DNA from: Trichomonas vaginalis G3
Taxonomy: Eukaryota > Parabasalia > Trichomonadida > Trichomonadidae
DNA length: 45,024 nucleotides
Assembly: GCF_026262505.1 (NCBI RefSeq)
Contig: NW_026529167.1
Span: forward strand, 1 to 45,024
Direction: 5' to 3'
Each line of letters begins with the position of its first letter. The first letter of the stretch is position 1. A program made the translations under genes and the position numbers. The notes beneath the pieces were generated by a model that made no database searches, was not told the origin of the DNA, and saw only the letters and a list, made by a program, of their open reading frames with translations. Below are positions 10,152 through 18,147 of this stretch, piece after piece.

Positions 10152-11045
10152 CTACCCTACTTGTTTGAAGTTGTCAAAATACTCTGTTATTTTTTCTCTC
10201 AGTAGCGGTAAGTCTTCTTTGAAGGTAAGTATTGTACAACCTTTAATATCATAGTGTGTTTGAGGTAACGTATCTTGAACTATTTGTTTCACATCTTCAT
10301 TTGGGGTCATTGAAATCGGTAAGTTTTCGCGATAGAACCAATTTCTGTCAGATTTGTAAATCTTAGCAAGGTCGTAAAAGCTTTTGTTGTTTCTTCTGAC
10401 TAAATGCAACATAACCATATCTTTATCTTCTTCATTTTCCATCTCTTCAGTATAAATCATATACTTATAGTTCTTTTCCTTTCCTTTTGGTACCGAACGT
10501 GGTATTCTTTTCTGAATGCTTTTGTCTTTTGCGTCAAGCTTGTTTTCCATCTCTTCACGTTCTTGTCTATGAATTTCGTCAAGAAGTCTGTAAATATACC
10601 AAGCATAACGAGCTGAAGCCCACATTGCAACAGCATTTACAAGAAGTCTATGTACATAATATCCTCTCAAACCGTTTGGCAATTTTTCACGATTTTCATA
10701 GAGTTTTGGCGACTGGGGTTTTTTACCTACTCGCTGTTCTTCACTGTTTTCATAGAGTTTTGGCGACTGAGGTTTTTCTCGTAGTCGCTGTTCTTCACTG
10801 TTTTCAGAAAAAAGTATGTCTCGCTGTGCTTCGCTCAAAAGTTCTTGTGTGCTTTGGTTCCTAAACCAGTCTTGTGGTTTCTTATTGTCGGGTGCAAAAC
10901 ATGCTGTCAAAATACTTTGCATTTGGTACATATCGTCTTTGACCGAACGAATGAGACGGAGTTGTTTGTTAAACTGTATGTACTCGTATTCTTCATTTAT
11001 AGCTTCATGGACTATAACTGTTGTTGTGTTCTCTGTTGTTGACAT
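10152..11045 (-). CDS. KilA-N domain protein, 297 aa
   Basis: The KilA-N signature LRGYYVHRLLVNAVAMWAS lies in the middle of the protein, preceded by a DWFRNQ segment. KilA-N proteins are DNA-binding accessory factors of large DNA viruses and phages. The C-terminal part (DLAKIYKSDRNWFYRENLP onward) resembles the small domain often paired with viral KilA-N. A tandem 18-residue duplication (SEEQR...KPQSPKLYEN twice) lies before the KilA-N core. The start is taken as ATG at 11045 (MSTTENTTT). The frame extends a few codons further, but without ATG. The sequence upstream is duplicated before the gene ending at 12500. It lies tail to tail with the ATPase. It looks whole. Confidence 0.75.
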   Translation of the reverse strand: MSTTENTTTVIVHEAINEEYEYIQFNKQLRLIRSVKDDMYQMQSILTACFAPDNKKPQDWFRNQSTQELLSEAQRDILFSENSEEQRLREKPQSPKLYENSEEQRVGKKPQSPKLYENREKLPNGLRGYYVHRLLVNAVAMWASARYAWYIYRLLDEIHRQEREEMENKLDAKDKSIQKRIPRSVPKGKEKNYKYMIYTEEMENEEDKDMVMLHLVRRNNKSFYDLAKIYKSDRNWFYRENLPISMTPNEDVKQIVQDTLPQTHYDIKGCTILTFKEDLPLLREKITEYFDNFKQVG

Positions 11046-11120
11046 ATCTGTTCTTACATACAAAATAAAAAATAAATAAAAATAAAACTAACTTTATTTT
11101 TTCTGTCTTAAGGAAATTCA
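11046..11120 (-). promoter_or_regulatory. Duplicated 5' leader, copy 1
   Basis: About 75 bp upstream of the KilA-N gene reading, on the minus strand, TAAAGTTAGTTTTATTTTTA, then ATTTTTTATTTTGTATG, up to the start. It is nearly identical to 12501-12576 upstream of the next minus gene. The two proteins also share their first residues (MST..TT). This is a duplicated promoter-plus-start module. Confidence 0.7.
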
Positions 11121-11333
11121 TGATTTTTGTGCTGAATTCAATAAAAATAATGTTTAGGTGAAGCCCACATTGCAACAGCATTTACAAGAAGTCTATGTAC
11201 ATAATATCCTTTCAAACCAGGAGCCAAATTCTTGCGATTTTCGTACGGAATCTCTTCTCTCGGTTTTCCGAGGGAAGCAATCATATGAGGAAATTCATGA
11301 AATTTGGTCATTTTTCAGCAAAAATATATTTTA

Positions 11334-11380
11334 GGTGAAGAGGTGAGATTTCACCTCTTTTTTCACCTGTTTTTTCACCC
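11334..11380 (+). repeat. GGTGAA hairpin unit, copy 1
   Basis: Reads GGTGAAGAGGTGAGATTTCACCTC and then a T-rich TTTTTTCACC repeat. GAGGTGA and TCACCTC form a perfect 7-bp stem around GATT. Three nested TTCACC repeats follow. It is placed just after a gene end, so a 3' processing or termination role is possible. Confidence 0.65.
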
Positions 11381-11509
11381 CAGTTATTTTATAAGCGTTT
11401 CACATGGTAAACGTTATTTTTTAAATTTTGTGAAAACTCAACGGTTTGACACAAGCCATATGCCATTTTACTCAGAATTTTGTGCTGAATTCAATAAAAA
11501 TATATTTTA

Positions 11510-11556
11510 GGTGAAGAGGTGAGATTTCACCTCTTTTTTCACCTAATTTTTCACCC
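11510..11556 (+). repeat. GGTGAA hairpin unit, copy 2
   Basis: Same stem (GAGGTGA/TCACCTC) and the same T-rich tail as the copy at 11334. It lies immediately before the 3' end of the minus gene 11565-12500. The preceding TATATTTTAG is also repeated. Confidence 0.65.
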
Positions 11557-11564
11557 CAGTTATT

Positions 11565-12500
11565 TTATAAGCGTTTTACATGAATTGTACGATGTATATT
11601 TGAAATCCTAAACAGTTTCGTAGCTTCTATTCCTTCTTTTAGTACATCGAATGTTTTAACAATGCCGAAAGTTTCTTTATACTTCTTCTTGACGTCAGAT
11701 AGAAGGAAATCGTCAGCAGTTGGATAGTTTTTGTTCAGAAATTCTAACATGTCCATTTTATTTTCTACCGGCTTCTCTGCTTCTTTCTTTAAGTCTGCAT
11801 AGTCGTTTCTCATTCTTTCTATCTCTTTGACGGAGTAGTTATATCTCCTCATTGCCGCTTTACATTTAGAACATTGCGGGTTCATTTTTGCGTTATATTC
11901 TGAAACCTTACCTGCTAAAACAACCAAGGCGTCAATGGTTTTCTTTAAATCTGAAGCAGTTGGTTTTATCTGTTCATTCCATACCTTACCTCTTCTATCT
12001 TTATCTCTTATCTGCCATACACATTTTGCAGCTAATGAAACAAAGTTGTCGTATGTCTTAAACTCCCCAGATTTATATATGTCAGAGATGTTCTTATATA
12101 CCATGTCGCAGTCTTTGTCCATAACTTTATGGTTGCAATGAAAACCAAGGAATTCATAATTTACCTTTCGTATGAACTTCTTTATTTCTACTGAGTCAGT
12201 TGCTTTGACTTCAATTTCGTCGAATTCAGGAATAGTTAGTTTTTGCTGTTGGATTTCAGGTAGTTTAGGCAAATGGTCGATGAGGTCCTCCATTTCATAA
12301 AGATACTGTTCATTTGTTTCATCTTTCGCACTACAGTCTAAATTACTTGTTAAAAGTTCTTGCTTTATCTTCTGGATTTCTGTTTCGAAAGTATATGAAG
12401 AAGGAATGAAGCTTTTCATTTCTACTAACATAGATGTTGGATTCATGACTAACGAGTTTGGTGAAGTTGTTTGAATTGTTGTTGTGCCGATTGTTGACAT
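11565..12500 (-). CDS. Maverick accessory protein of unknown function, 311 aa
   Basis: The start is taken as ATG at 12500 (MSTIGTTTIQ). The first residues and the 75-bp upstream leader copy those of the KilA-N gene. The N-terminal 70 residues are polar. The middle is helical and Lys/Asp/Glu-rich, and a CSKCKAAMRRYN motif (two cysteines) lies in the second half before a predicted coiled coil (IERMRNDYADLKKEAEK). The C-terminal part (LLSDVKKKYKETFGIVKTF) looks helical. No KilA-N core is evident, and I do not recognise the family. The shared leader and 3' hairpin put it in the same exchangeable accessory set. It looks whole. Confidence 0.6.
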   Translation of the reverse strand: MSTIGTTTIQTTSPNSLVMNPTSMLVEMKSFIPSSYTFETEIQKIKQELLTSNLDCSAKDETNEQYLYEMEDLIDHLPKLPEIQQQKLTIPEFDEIEVKATDSVEIKKFIRKVNYEFLGFHCNHKVMDKDCDMVYKNISDIYKSGEFKTYDNFVSLAAKCVWQIRDKDRRGKVWNEQIKPTASDLKKTIDALVVLAGKVSEYNAKMNPQCSKCKAAMRRYNYSVKEIERMRNDYADLKKEAEKPVENKMDMLEFLNKNYPTADDFLLSDVKKKYKETFGIVKTFDVLKEGIEATKLFRISNIHRTIHVKRL

Positions 12501-12576
12501 TACTGTTCTTACATACAAAATAAAAAAATAAATAAAAATAAAACTAACTTTATTTTTTCTATCTTAAGGAAATTCA
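12501..12576 (-). promoter_or_regulatory. Duplicated 5' leader, copy 2
   Basis: Nearly identical to 11046-11120, including the AT-rich ATTTATTTTTTTATTTTGTA segment and CTTAAGGAAATTCATGA. It supports co-regulation of the two accessory genes, or origin of one leader by duplication. Confidence 0.7.
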
Positions 12577-12589
12577 TGAAAATTCAAGA

Positions 12590-12637
12590 GGGTGAAAAAA
12601 CAGGTGAAAAAAGAGGTGAAATCTCACCTCTTCACCT
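12590..12637 (-). repeat. GGTGAA hairpin unit, copy 3 (inverted)
   Basis: Reverse complement of the units at 11334 and 11510, with the same GAGGTGA/TCACCTC stem. It begins right at the stop codon of the short KilA-N-like frame that ends at 12636, so on the minus strand it sits at the 3' end of that gene. Confidence 0.65.
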
Positions 12638-12978
12638 AAATGATATTTTTGCTGAATTCAGCAACAAAATGAACGAGGTCAGGATGTATGCAAACACATT
12701 TGAATTCATTCATAACACCCCTTGTAAGCTCATAAAATGCTTGTTTTGAGGTCGAGCCACTTTTGGCTCCACCGTATTCTTTCAACCAAAACTCAAGAAT
12801 TTCCTGCATGAATTTTGTATAAAAAGCAACCGCCGGAATTCAGACTGTTGCTATATTCTTCACAAAATGCCTTATAATACTCTTCCCAGGACTTATTTTC
12901 CAACAACTTTCTAAAGTCTTTCCTAAACTGACTGACTGACTGACTGACTGACGGCACAAAGTGGCTTAACGAAAACAT
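12636..12978 (-). pseudogene. KilA-N-like accessory gene remnant (broken)
   Basis: Short open segments on the minus strand have KilA-N features. One ends VCIHPDLVHFVAEFSKNII, matching the 'Hp-L--fva-f' core of KilA-N domains. Another contains FRKDFRKLLENKSWEEYYKAF, which resembles the part usually found before the core. A GACT microsatellite (about 12933-12952) lies in the 5' part. The gene is flanked by hairpin units on both sides, like the other accessory genes of this stretch. It is broken, with about one break. KilA-N membership is likely for the C-terminal segment and weaker for the rest. Confidence 0.45.
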
Positions 12979-13007
12979 TAATATATAAAATTCATGAAAA
13001 TTCAAGA

Positions 13008-13055
13008 GGGTGAAAAAACAGGTGAAAAAAGAGGTGAAATCTCACCTCTTCACCT
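13008..13055 (-). repeat. GGTGAA hairpin unit, copy 4 (inverted)
   Basis: Nearly identical to copy 3, including the preceding ATTCATGAAAATTCAAGAGG. On the minus strand it directly precedes the end of the PQ-rich gene, marking another accessory-gene boundary. Confidence 0.65.
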
Positions 13056-13058
13056 AAA

Positions 13059-13397
13059 TTATATTTTTTGGTCCGGGAACAACTTTCTCTCAATTGGAGC
13101 TGTAGCATACTCTTTGCGTAAGCGGTTCAGACCTTCTTCGAAGTCTTGGTCTCTCTTGGACTGAGATTGGAATTGGAATTGTGGGGCAGGGTTTTGCATA
13201 AACATCCAAGGGTTGGGGAAGTAAGGCATAGGCTGAGGAGGGTAGTTCGGGAAGCCTTGTGGTGGGTAGTAACCTTGAGGTGGAAATTGGTAGTAATTCG
13301 GAGGTACTTGCTGGAACTGAGGTTGCTGAGGAGACTGTTGTGGTTCTTTAGGTTCCTCTGGTTTGGGAATGGACTCGGTTGGTGGGACGTCGGACAT
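13059..13397 (-). CDS. Pro/Gln/Tyr-rich Maverick protein, 112 aa
   Basis: Open from ATG at 13397 (MSDVPPTESIPKPEEPKEP). The first 85 residues are low complexity: PQQ repeats, then YYPPQGFPNYPPQ-type units rich in Pro, Tyr and Phe, ending NPAPQFQFQSQSK. The last 25 residues are charged and helical (FEEGLNRLRKEYATAPIERK). Such proteins are usually disordered linkers or scaffold-binding tails. The two overlapping open frames on the other phases are shadows of its repetitive codons. It is divergent from the gene at 13688 across the minisatellite. No family recognised. It looks whole. Confidence 0.6.
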   Translation of the reverse strand: MSDVPPTESIPKPEEPKEPQQSPQQPQFQQVPPNYYQFPPQGYYPPQGFPNYPPQPMPYFPNPWMFMQNPAPQFQFQSQSKRDQDFEEGLNRLRKEYATAPIERKLFPDQKI

Positions 13398-13432
13398 TCG
13401 TTTGTGTCCTGTCGGACCACAACGATAAAAAT

Positions 13433-13687
13433 CTCTGCTACTAGCAGTACTTTTACTGACAGTAGCAGTACTTTTTCTGACAGTAGCAGTACTTTTTCTG
13501 ACAGTAGCAGTACTTTTTCTGACAGTAGCAGTACTTTTTCTGACAGTAGCAGTACTTTATCATCGAAAACCCTCTCAAATTTTCCTTTTTACTGACAGTA
13601 GCAGTAGTTTTTCTGCTACTAGCAGTACTTTTACTGACAGTAGCAGTACTTTTACTGACAGTAGCAGTACTTTTTCTGACAGTAGCA
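13433..13687. repeat. 21-bp minisatellite in a divergent promoter
   Basis: About ten copies of a 21-bp unit close to CAGTAGCAGTACTTTTTCTGA fill the gap between the minus gene ending at 13397 and the plus gene starting at 13688. They are interrupted once at about 13560-13595. The last unit runs directly into the ATG at 13688. Units contain AGTAGCAGTACT, partly self-complementary. The open frame across it is Ser-Thr-Phe repeats and is not a gene. Confidence 0.85.
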
Positions 13688-14053
13688 ATGGTCGAGGTCG
13701 AACCTACCGACGAGGCAATTTACCTAATTGAAATTAACGAGCTTGTTAAAGACTTCCTCAGGCAGAATGTAAAAGGCAAGCTTGTTAACGGTTGGATAAC
13801 GGGAAGGGCTGCCTTGAATCTCGAGACTTCGACTGGAATTCCAATTCAAATACCAGACGGGACAGCCTACGACGACATAAAGCAAGCAAAGAAGGAAGCC
13901 ATTATAAAGTTCTTTGCCAAGCGTCCTTGGATACTACTTCCAAACAGAGAGAACCCTTTCCCAAGAATGAACCAAATTCTCAAGGGTCTCCTTCACTTCT
14001 CTGGTCAACCATTCTACATAACTACAGAAGGCGACATTCAGCCAGTTCAGTAA
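13688..14053 (+). CDS. Small Maverick protein of unknown function, 121 aa
   Basis: The ATG at 13688 follows the minisatellite without a gap. The protein (MVEVEPTDEAIYLIEINELV) looks like a compact alpha/beta domain of ordinary composition. It includes WITGRAALNLETSTGIPIQI and a basic, aromatic C-terminal half (FFAKRPWILLPNRENPFPRM). The codon use is slightly more GC-rich than neighbouring element genes. No motif or family is recognised. It is isolated on the plus strand between minus-strand genes, so its promoter must lie within or just beyond the minisatellite. It looks whole. Confidence 0.6.
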   Translation: MVEVEPTDEAIYLIEINELVKDFLRQNVKGKLVNGWITGRAALNLETSTGIPIQIPDGTAYDDIKQAKKEAIIKFFAKRPWILLPNRENPFPRMNQILKGLLHFSGQPFYITTEGDIQPVQ

Positions 14054-14165
14054 ACATCTCATTTTAACTCACTTTTTTATGTTTTTGTGAAAGTGTCAAA
14101 AATAAATTGTTTTCATGAGTTTTCTACGATGTTAGAAAAAATGTTATTTTCTAATATCTTCACAT

Positions 14166-15025
14166 TCAATACTTTTTCAGCACTTTTCCGTAGTTATATA
14201 TGAAAGACAATTCGAGATAAAAGTCATAGTACAATGGAATAATATGTTGCACACCATTTGTTGTGAACCAAACTTGAAAGTCAGAGAAACTGTTACTAGA
14301 TGGTTCGTAGAATTTAGAAGCAAAGTCATAAAAGTCCTTACCAATACATAGAAAACTATTGTTGCTTGAACTGAAACTTGCATGACACATAACATTTTGA
14401 GGGTCAAACACGTTTCTATAAACCATCAAATCTGCTGGTGGAAGTATAAATTTAAATGGACCATCTGGTGGTAATGGTTCGTTCTGGTTTAGTAACCGAA
14501 GAAATTGTGCCCAAGAACGTTTGTCTACTTCCCAAAATAAAAACTCTGTATCTCTTGGAGGGTTAATTTCAATCTTTTGAAATGAAACGGTGGAGTTCAT
14601 CTTGTCATATTCTAGTTTCAGATAGTATGTTCCATTTAGTAAAGAGTTGTATTTTCTTGAAATTCCCAATAATATTTGTTCATTTGAGTTTGAAAGTCAT
14701 TTAGAGTTTTCTCAAGACTTTCGTCTGAACGAACTGTAAAGATTCTCATTTCGTCAAATTTGTCTATTAGACCATCAGAACCTTTATACTGCCCATGAAA
14801 ATATACTGCGAACATAAATGCGTTAGTTCTATTTGAAAACAAAACTCTTCTAAATCCTATTGCCTTTGCATCTGAAGGACTTTGAAGCCAACGAATTGGA
14901 TAGTCAAACCTGTATGCTCGGGATGAAATTTCTTCATCTGAAATAGTCCTACCAGCATTTGTAAAGATATAGTCTAACGGTTTTGTATCTGCTACTTTTG
15001 TTCTTTGTTTTTCAACCTGAAGCAT
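14166..15025 (-). pseudogene. Beta-rich Maverick gene, paralogue of 20638-21486 (broken)
   Basis: The product is related along its length to the 282-aa protein at 20638-21486. Shared blocks include TKPLD..FTN near the start, YRFDYP.RWL..PS, KAIGFRR, ASFS..NSFLC and SDFQVWFTT near the end. Predicted beta content and lack of catalytic motifs suggest a structural protein, possibly a particle surface or vertex component. That is inference from composition and context. ATG at 15025 follows TTTTTACATATATTAA. This paralogue is broken, with about one break, while the other copy looks whole. Together they show an old internal gene duplication. Confidence 0.6.
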
Positions 15026-15130
15026 TTAATATATGTAAAAATATATTGTTTTAAAATGGTATGCCATTTCATATTTCTCATCTAACAAACAAGTTTCCCA
15101 ACGGTCTTCTCCAACAAACTCAGGGTACAT
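15026..15130 (-). CDS. Possible 34-aa microprotein upstream of the beta-rich gene
   Basis: Open from ATG at 15130 to a stop at 15026-15028 that directly abuts the ATG of the next gene (TAAATG). The predicted peptide begins MYPEFVGEDRWETCLLDEKY and is acidic then aromatic. The ATG is preceded by the T-rich TTTTTTTAATTTTATTTGAA typical of starts in this element. It is too short for composition to be decisive. Confidence 0.3.
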   Translation of the reverse strand: MYPEFVGEDRWETCLLDEKYEMAYHFKTIYFYIY

Positions 15131-15174
15131 TTCAAATAAAATTAAAAAAATGTCACTTTTTTAAAAATAAATTT

Positions 15175-17328
15175 TTACTTCATGCAATGTTTTATTTCTG
15201 TGCCGTCTTCAAGTATGCCCCAATATTTCCTTTTCGATATTACATGAACTTCGGAAAATACCTTATCTAGCTTAAAACAGCCCATCTTTTCACCGACCAT
15301 TCCCATTTCAATGAGTTTGTTGTATCCTTCTTCGTTCGTCATGAGTGCGTCAATGTTCTCATAGTAAACCTTCACTTTGGATTTGACTTCGGAGAAGAAT
15401 TTGTTGTAGTTGTCAAGTACTGCCTTTGCGAACTGAGGGTAAGACCAATGTTCGACAATAGGTTTTAATGTGGTTACTAAGCCACTTTGACCTCGAGTGA
15501 ATTCGTACTTCAAAACAAAAGGAGAAAACCTTTCAACAAAGTTGTCGACCTTCTCATAATGTTTACTCTTCATCTCTTGAGGTTTCTTAATGGAATATCC
15601 CCATGTCGAATTCATAAGCAATTTGAGTGTCATTGCAAGTTTGGGGTTTGAAGCTTTCCTAATATCATACAGTTGTTGTATGACTTTTCCAACTGTATAG
15701 TTCCTTCCCGGGAACTCACCATCTTCGTTTGGAATTCCAGTCGGAATATATTGGACAAACCTCATGTATGCAGCGTTAAGGTCGACATAGTATATCTTTT
15801 CATCTGAGTCGAACTTGTCGCAACCAATTGGTCCAGTTTGTGGAAATTCAAGTGAGTCTCTTATCTTCTGAGAAACTTCTCCTGTTATCTCATAAACATC
15901 GTCGAAGCAACCTGTTTTCATATAAAACCTTCTGACTAACTCAGATGCTCTCCAATACAATTTGACGTCAATTGGATGTCTCAATGGAAGTTTGTTTATA
16001 GCATCTTGAAGTTCTTGCAACCTCATTGGAAGTTCTTCTGGTTCAGGTTGGTATCCGAACATACCAACCCCTTGTGGAATTGTGTACTTCTTTTGTACTA
16101 GAACTTTGTCTGGAACAACTTTTGGTCTTGCTAACAATGAAAAGTTTGTTTCGTCTTTTGGTACAAAACTTTCTGTCAGCTTGTCATCTGGAATTGGTTC
16201 CAACAAACCTTTCTCGAAAAGAATGTTTACAGCTCTGACAATGTTGCACTTACTTTTACCAAAGAATGGGTTTGTAAGACTTTCGTTCAACATGAAGTGG
16301 TTGTGGACAATTACAATCTTCAACCATGGTAAGTCTTTGTCAACAACATAGTCGTCATGTGAAGAACCTTTAGCTGTAGGTATGTTGACTCGGATATTGA
16401 CATTTGCCAACGGTGCAATTTTTGCCAATTGACCTCTGAGAATGTACCTTGTCTTCACACATGACTCAAGATACTTCATCTTCTCATCTGTAACAAGACC
16501 AGAGTTCCTGAGACATGTAAGAATGCAAGGTTCGTTGACAATTGTTTCAATTGAATTGTAAATTCCATACCTTGTCAAGTCAATGTCAGACTTATTTATG
16601 AAGGGGAAGTATCCAGCATGTTGTCTGACTGCTTGAGGGTTAGGTTGGTACCATTCGAACTTGACACTTGCAATTCCTTCAATTGCATTCAAAATGTCTG
16701 AGTCGGAGTCAACCATTTGTTCTCTCTTTGTAGTCTTGAAAGCGTCAAGAAGTTTTGCGGCTGTTTGTTCATTGCCATGTGCATAGTAAATGTGACCATC
16801 CAAATCTGTTATGGTCAATCTGAGATTGTGTCCTTTCTTATTTCCGTCTTGAATTGCAGCAAGTACTCCCATGAAGCCTTCTTTGTTCTTTCCTTCGTCA
16901 AAGTTTACTGTAAAGTTTCGACCAGATGTAATTTGACTTCTAACTTCACGATACTTTTCATATGCATATCTTGTTCTTTCCATGGGAGCATGTGCGTCTT
17001 CACCTTTTCCTTTTTTCCTTCTCAAAGGATGCAATTGTTCGTCATGTTTCCAGTAGAATCTGGCAAAGCCGTCGTGTCCTTCAACTTGAGGTTCACTAAC
17101 ATCGAAAGGCATGTCCATAAGACGTTCTTCTTCTAACCTCTCTAGTCTGTTTGGATAATTGGCACGTGCTGTTTCCAAATCCATTTCGTAGCGAAGACCA
17201 GACAATTTGTCATAGACTTTTATGGGTCTTCCCTTCCTATATTTAAAATTCTTCGAAACTCTCCAACCATATCTTTGTAACTCTGCTTTTATTCTAGCAG
17301 ATTTTCTATCCATTCTATATGGGGGCAT
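15175..17328 (-). CDS. Protein-primed family B DNA polymerase of the Maverick, 717 aa
   Basis: This is the replicative polymerase type that defines Maverick/Polinton elements, and would start synthesis from a terminal protein. Visible polymerase motifs are: motif A region VDLNAAY at about residues 515-521, motif B KLLMNSTWGYS at about 569-579, and the motif C region around 654-664, followed by the MGCFKLD and KRKYWG segments usual near the C-terminus. The N-terminal half is Lys/Arg-rich at first, then carries the weakly conserved exonuclease-like region (TITDLDGHIYYAHGN). ATG at 17328 follows a long T tract and TTTTTTATAAAA. The upstream neighbours on the minus strand are small genes. The frame is open throughout. 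Confidence 0.85.
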   Translation of the reverse strand: MPPYRMDRKSARIKAELQRYGWRVSKNFKYRKGRPIKVYDKLSGLRYEMDLETARANYPNRLERLEEERLMDMPFDVSEPQVEGHDGFARFYWKHDEQLHPLRRKKGKGEDAHAPMERTRYAYEKYREVRSQITSGRNFTVNFDEGKNKEGFMGVLAAIQDGNKKGHNLRLTITDLDGHIYYAHGNEQTAAKLLDAFKTTKREQMVDSDSDILNAIEGIASVKFEWYQPNPQAVRQHAGYFPFINKSDIDLTRYGIYNSIETIVNEPCILTCLRNSGLVTDEKMKYLESCVKTRYILRGQLAKIAPLANVNIRVNIPTAKGSSHDDYVVDKDLPWLKIVIVHNHFMLNESLTNPFFGKSKCNIVRAVNILFEKGLLEPIPDDKLTESFVPKDETNFSLLARPKVVPDKVLVQKKYTIPQGVGMFGYQPEPEELPMRLQELQDAINKLPLRHPIDVKLYWRASELVRRFYMKTGCFDDVYEITGEVSQKIRDSLEFPQTGPIGCDKFDSDEKIYYVDLNAAYMRFVQYIPTGIPNEDGEFPGRNYTVGKVIQQLYDIRKASNPKLAMTLKLLMNSTWGYSIKKPQEMKSKHYEKVDNFVERFSPFVLKYEFTRGQSGLVTTLKPIVEHWSYPQFAKAVLDNYNKFFSEVKSKVKVYYENIDALMTNEEGYNKLIEMGMVGEKMGCFKLDKVFSEVHVISKRKYWGILEDGTEIKHCMK

Positions 17329-17413
17329 TTTTATAAAAAAAAAAAAATATTTTTTTTCTTTACTTTACATAACCGCCTGCTGCCATATAGTCTTTGACGC
17401 CAACCCATACCAG

Positions 17414-17944
17414 CTAATGAAGGTTGACTTGGTTTAGTTTGGAAACTAAACTTTGGTTTTGGTTTATCTTCAGTTTTTGGTTTTTCTCTTCTATCGGTTT
17501 TTCGTCACTTTTCGGTTCCTCTGACTTTACTTCACTTGCAGGAACAGTTGTGTCGTCAACATCTTCATAAATATCATATGCCATTTGTTTTTGTTTTCCT
17601 TTCAACTTTTTGTGTTTGTTGTAAAGTTTAGAATATTTCGACTCTAAGTCAATGAGATGTTCTATAATGAACTGTTGGTCAGTGAAGTAAACTTTTCCAT
17701 CTGTTGTCTCGAAAGCTCCTTCAGACTTCAATATTTTATTTGTGAGAGTCTGTTTCTTTTTTGAGATACTAGCCGTTCCATTTCTATGAAAAGTGACTTT
17801 ATAGTTAGGGTTTGTATTTCCAGAACTGGCACTTTCTATTATTGAATTTTTCTCTTCATCTGTAAGTTCTTTGACAGGTTTTGACAATGGTTCTGAACTT
17901 TTTGTTTGTGGTGTCAAATCTACCGTTTCAACTTCTTCGGTCAT
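17414..17944 (-). CDS. Lys/Glu-rich Maverick protein of unknown function, 176 aa
   Basis: The ATG at 17944 follows TTTTTTACTGAGATGAA, almost the same leader as the next gene (17964-18128). The N-terminus is acidic and Thr/Ser-rich (MTEEVETVDLTPQTK). A central segment, KVTFHRNGTASISKKKQTL, looks like a small beta unit. A helical/coiled-coil part (LIDLESKYSKLYNKHKKLKG) and a charged, Pro/Glu/Lys-rich tail follow. Similar small proteins lie beside the polymerase in trichomonad Mavericks, but I know no function. It is part of a tight minus-strand run of small genes upstream of the polymerase. Confidence 0.6.
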   Translation of the reverse strand: MTEEVETVDLTPQTKSSEPLSKPVKELTDEEKNSIIESASSGNTNPNYKVTFHRNGTASISKKKQTLTNKILKSEGAFETTDGKVYFTDQQFIIEHLIDLESKYSKLYNKHKKLKGKQKQMAYDIYEDVDDTTVPASEVKSEEPKSDEKPIEEKNQKLKINQNQSLVSKLNQVNLH

Positions 17945-17963
17945 TTCATCTCAGTAAAAAATT

Positions 17964-18128
17964 TTAGTTTGGTTTGTTTTCAACTGGTTGTTGTTGTGGA
18001 GGTGGGATAGTTCCTTTAATAATATCATTCAGTTTCACATGCTGAGCCTGACTATATGGTATCGGTTTAAATGCTGGAAGCCGACAAATCCATCTTGAAC
18101 TCATTTGTCTCAATGCTGCATTGTTCAT
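17964..18128 (-). CDS. 54-aa Maverick protein
   Basis: Open from ATG at 18128 to TAA at 17964-17966. The product starts MNNAALRQMSSRWICRLPAF, has a central polar helix, and ends in a Pro/Gln-rich tail (PPPQQQPVENKPN). The leader TTTTTTATTGAGATGAA matches that of the 176-aa gene almost base for base, which supports it as a real gene despite its size. It lies 19 bp upstream of the next minus gene and 19 bp from the preceding one. No family known. Confidence 0.5.
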   Translation of the reverse strand: MNNAALRQMSSRWICRLPAFKPIPYSQAQHVKLNDIIKGTIPPPQQQPVENKPN

Positions 18129-18147
18129 TTCATCTCAATAAAAAACT

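Larger units (their letters stand above)
11121..11564. repeat. Non-coding spacer with KilA-N gene fragment and repeated gene-end modules
   Basis: No intact gene is seen. Bases 11160-11250 repeat about 80-90 bp of the KilA-N core of the neighbouring gene (10612-10700), a duplicated gene scrap. The string GTGCTGAATTCAATAAAAAT occurs twice (near 11132 and 11482). Bases 11334-11380 and 11510-11556 are two copies of the hairpin unit described separately. The TTCACCCCAGTTATTTTATAAGCGTTT tail follows both hairpin copies (shown here without its variable ends). Confidence 0.65.

Noticed and set aside
12930-12955. GACT tetranucleotide run as a regulatory repeat
   Set aside because: Short microsatellite of about five units in a broken accessory gene; no further structure around it.
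13433-13687. Possible CRISPR-like array
   Set aside because: Units are contiguous 21-bp tandem repeats without distinct spacers, in a eukaryotic element.
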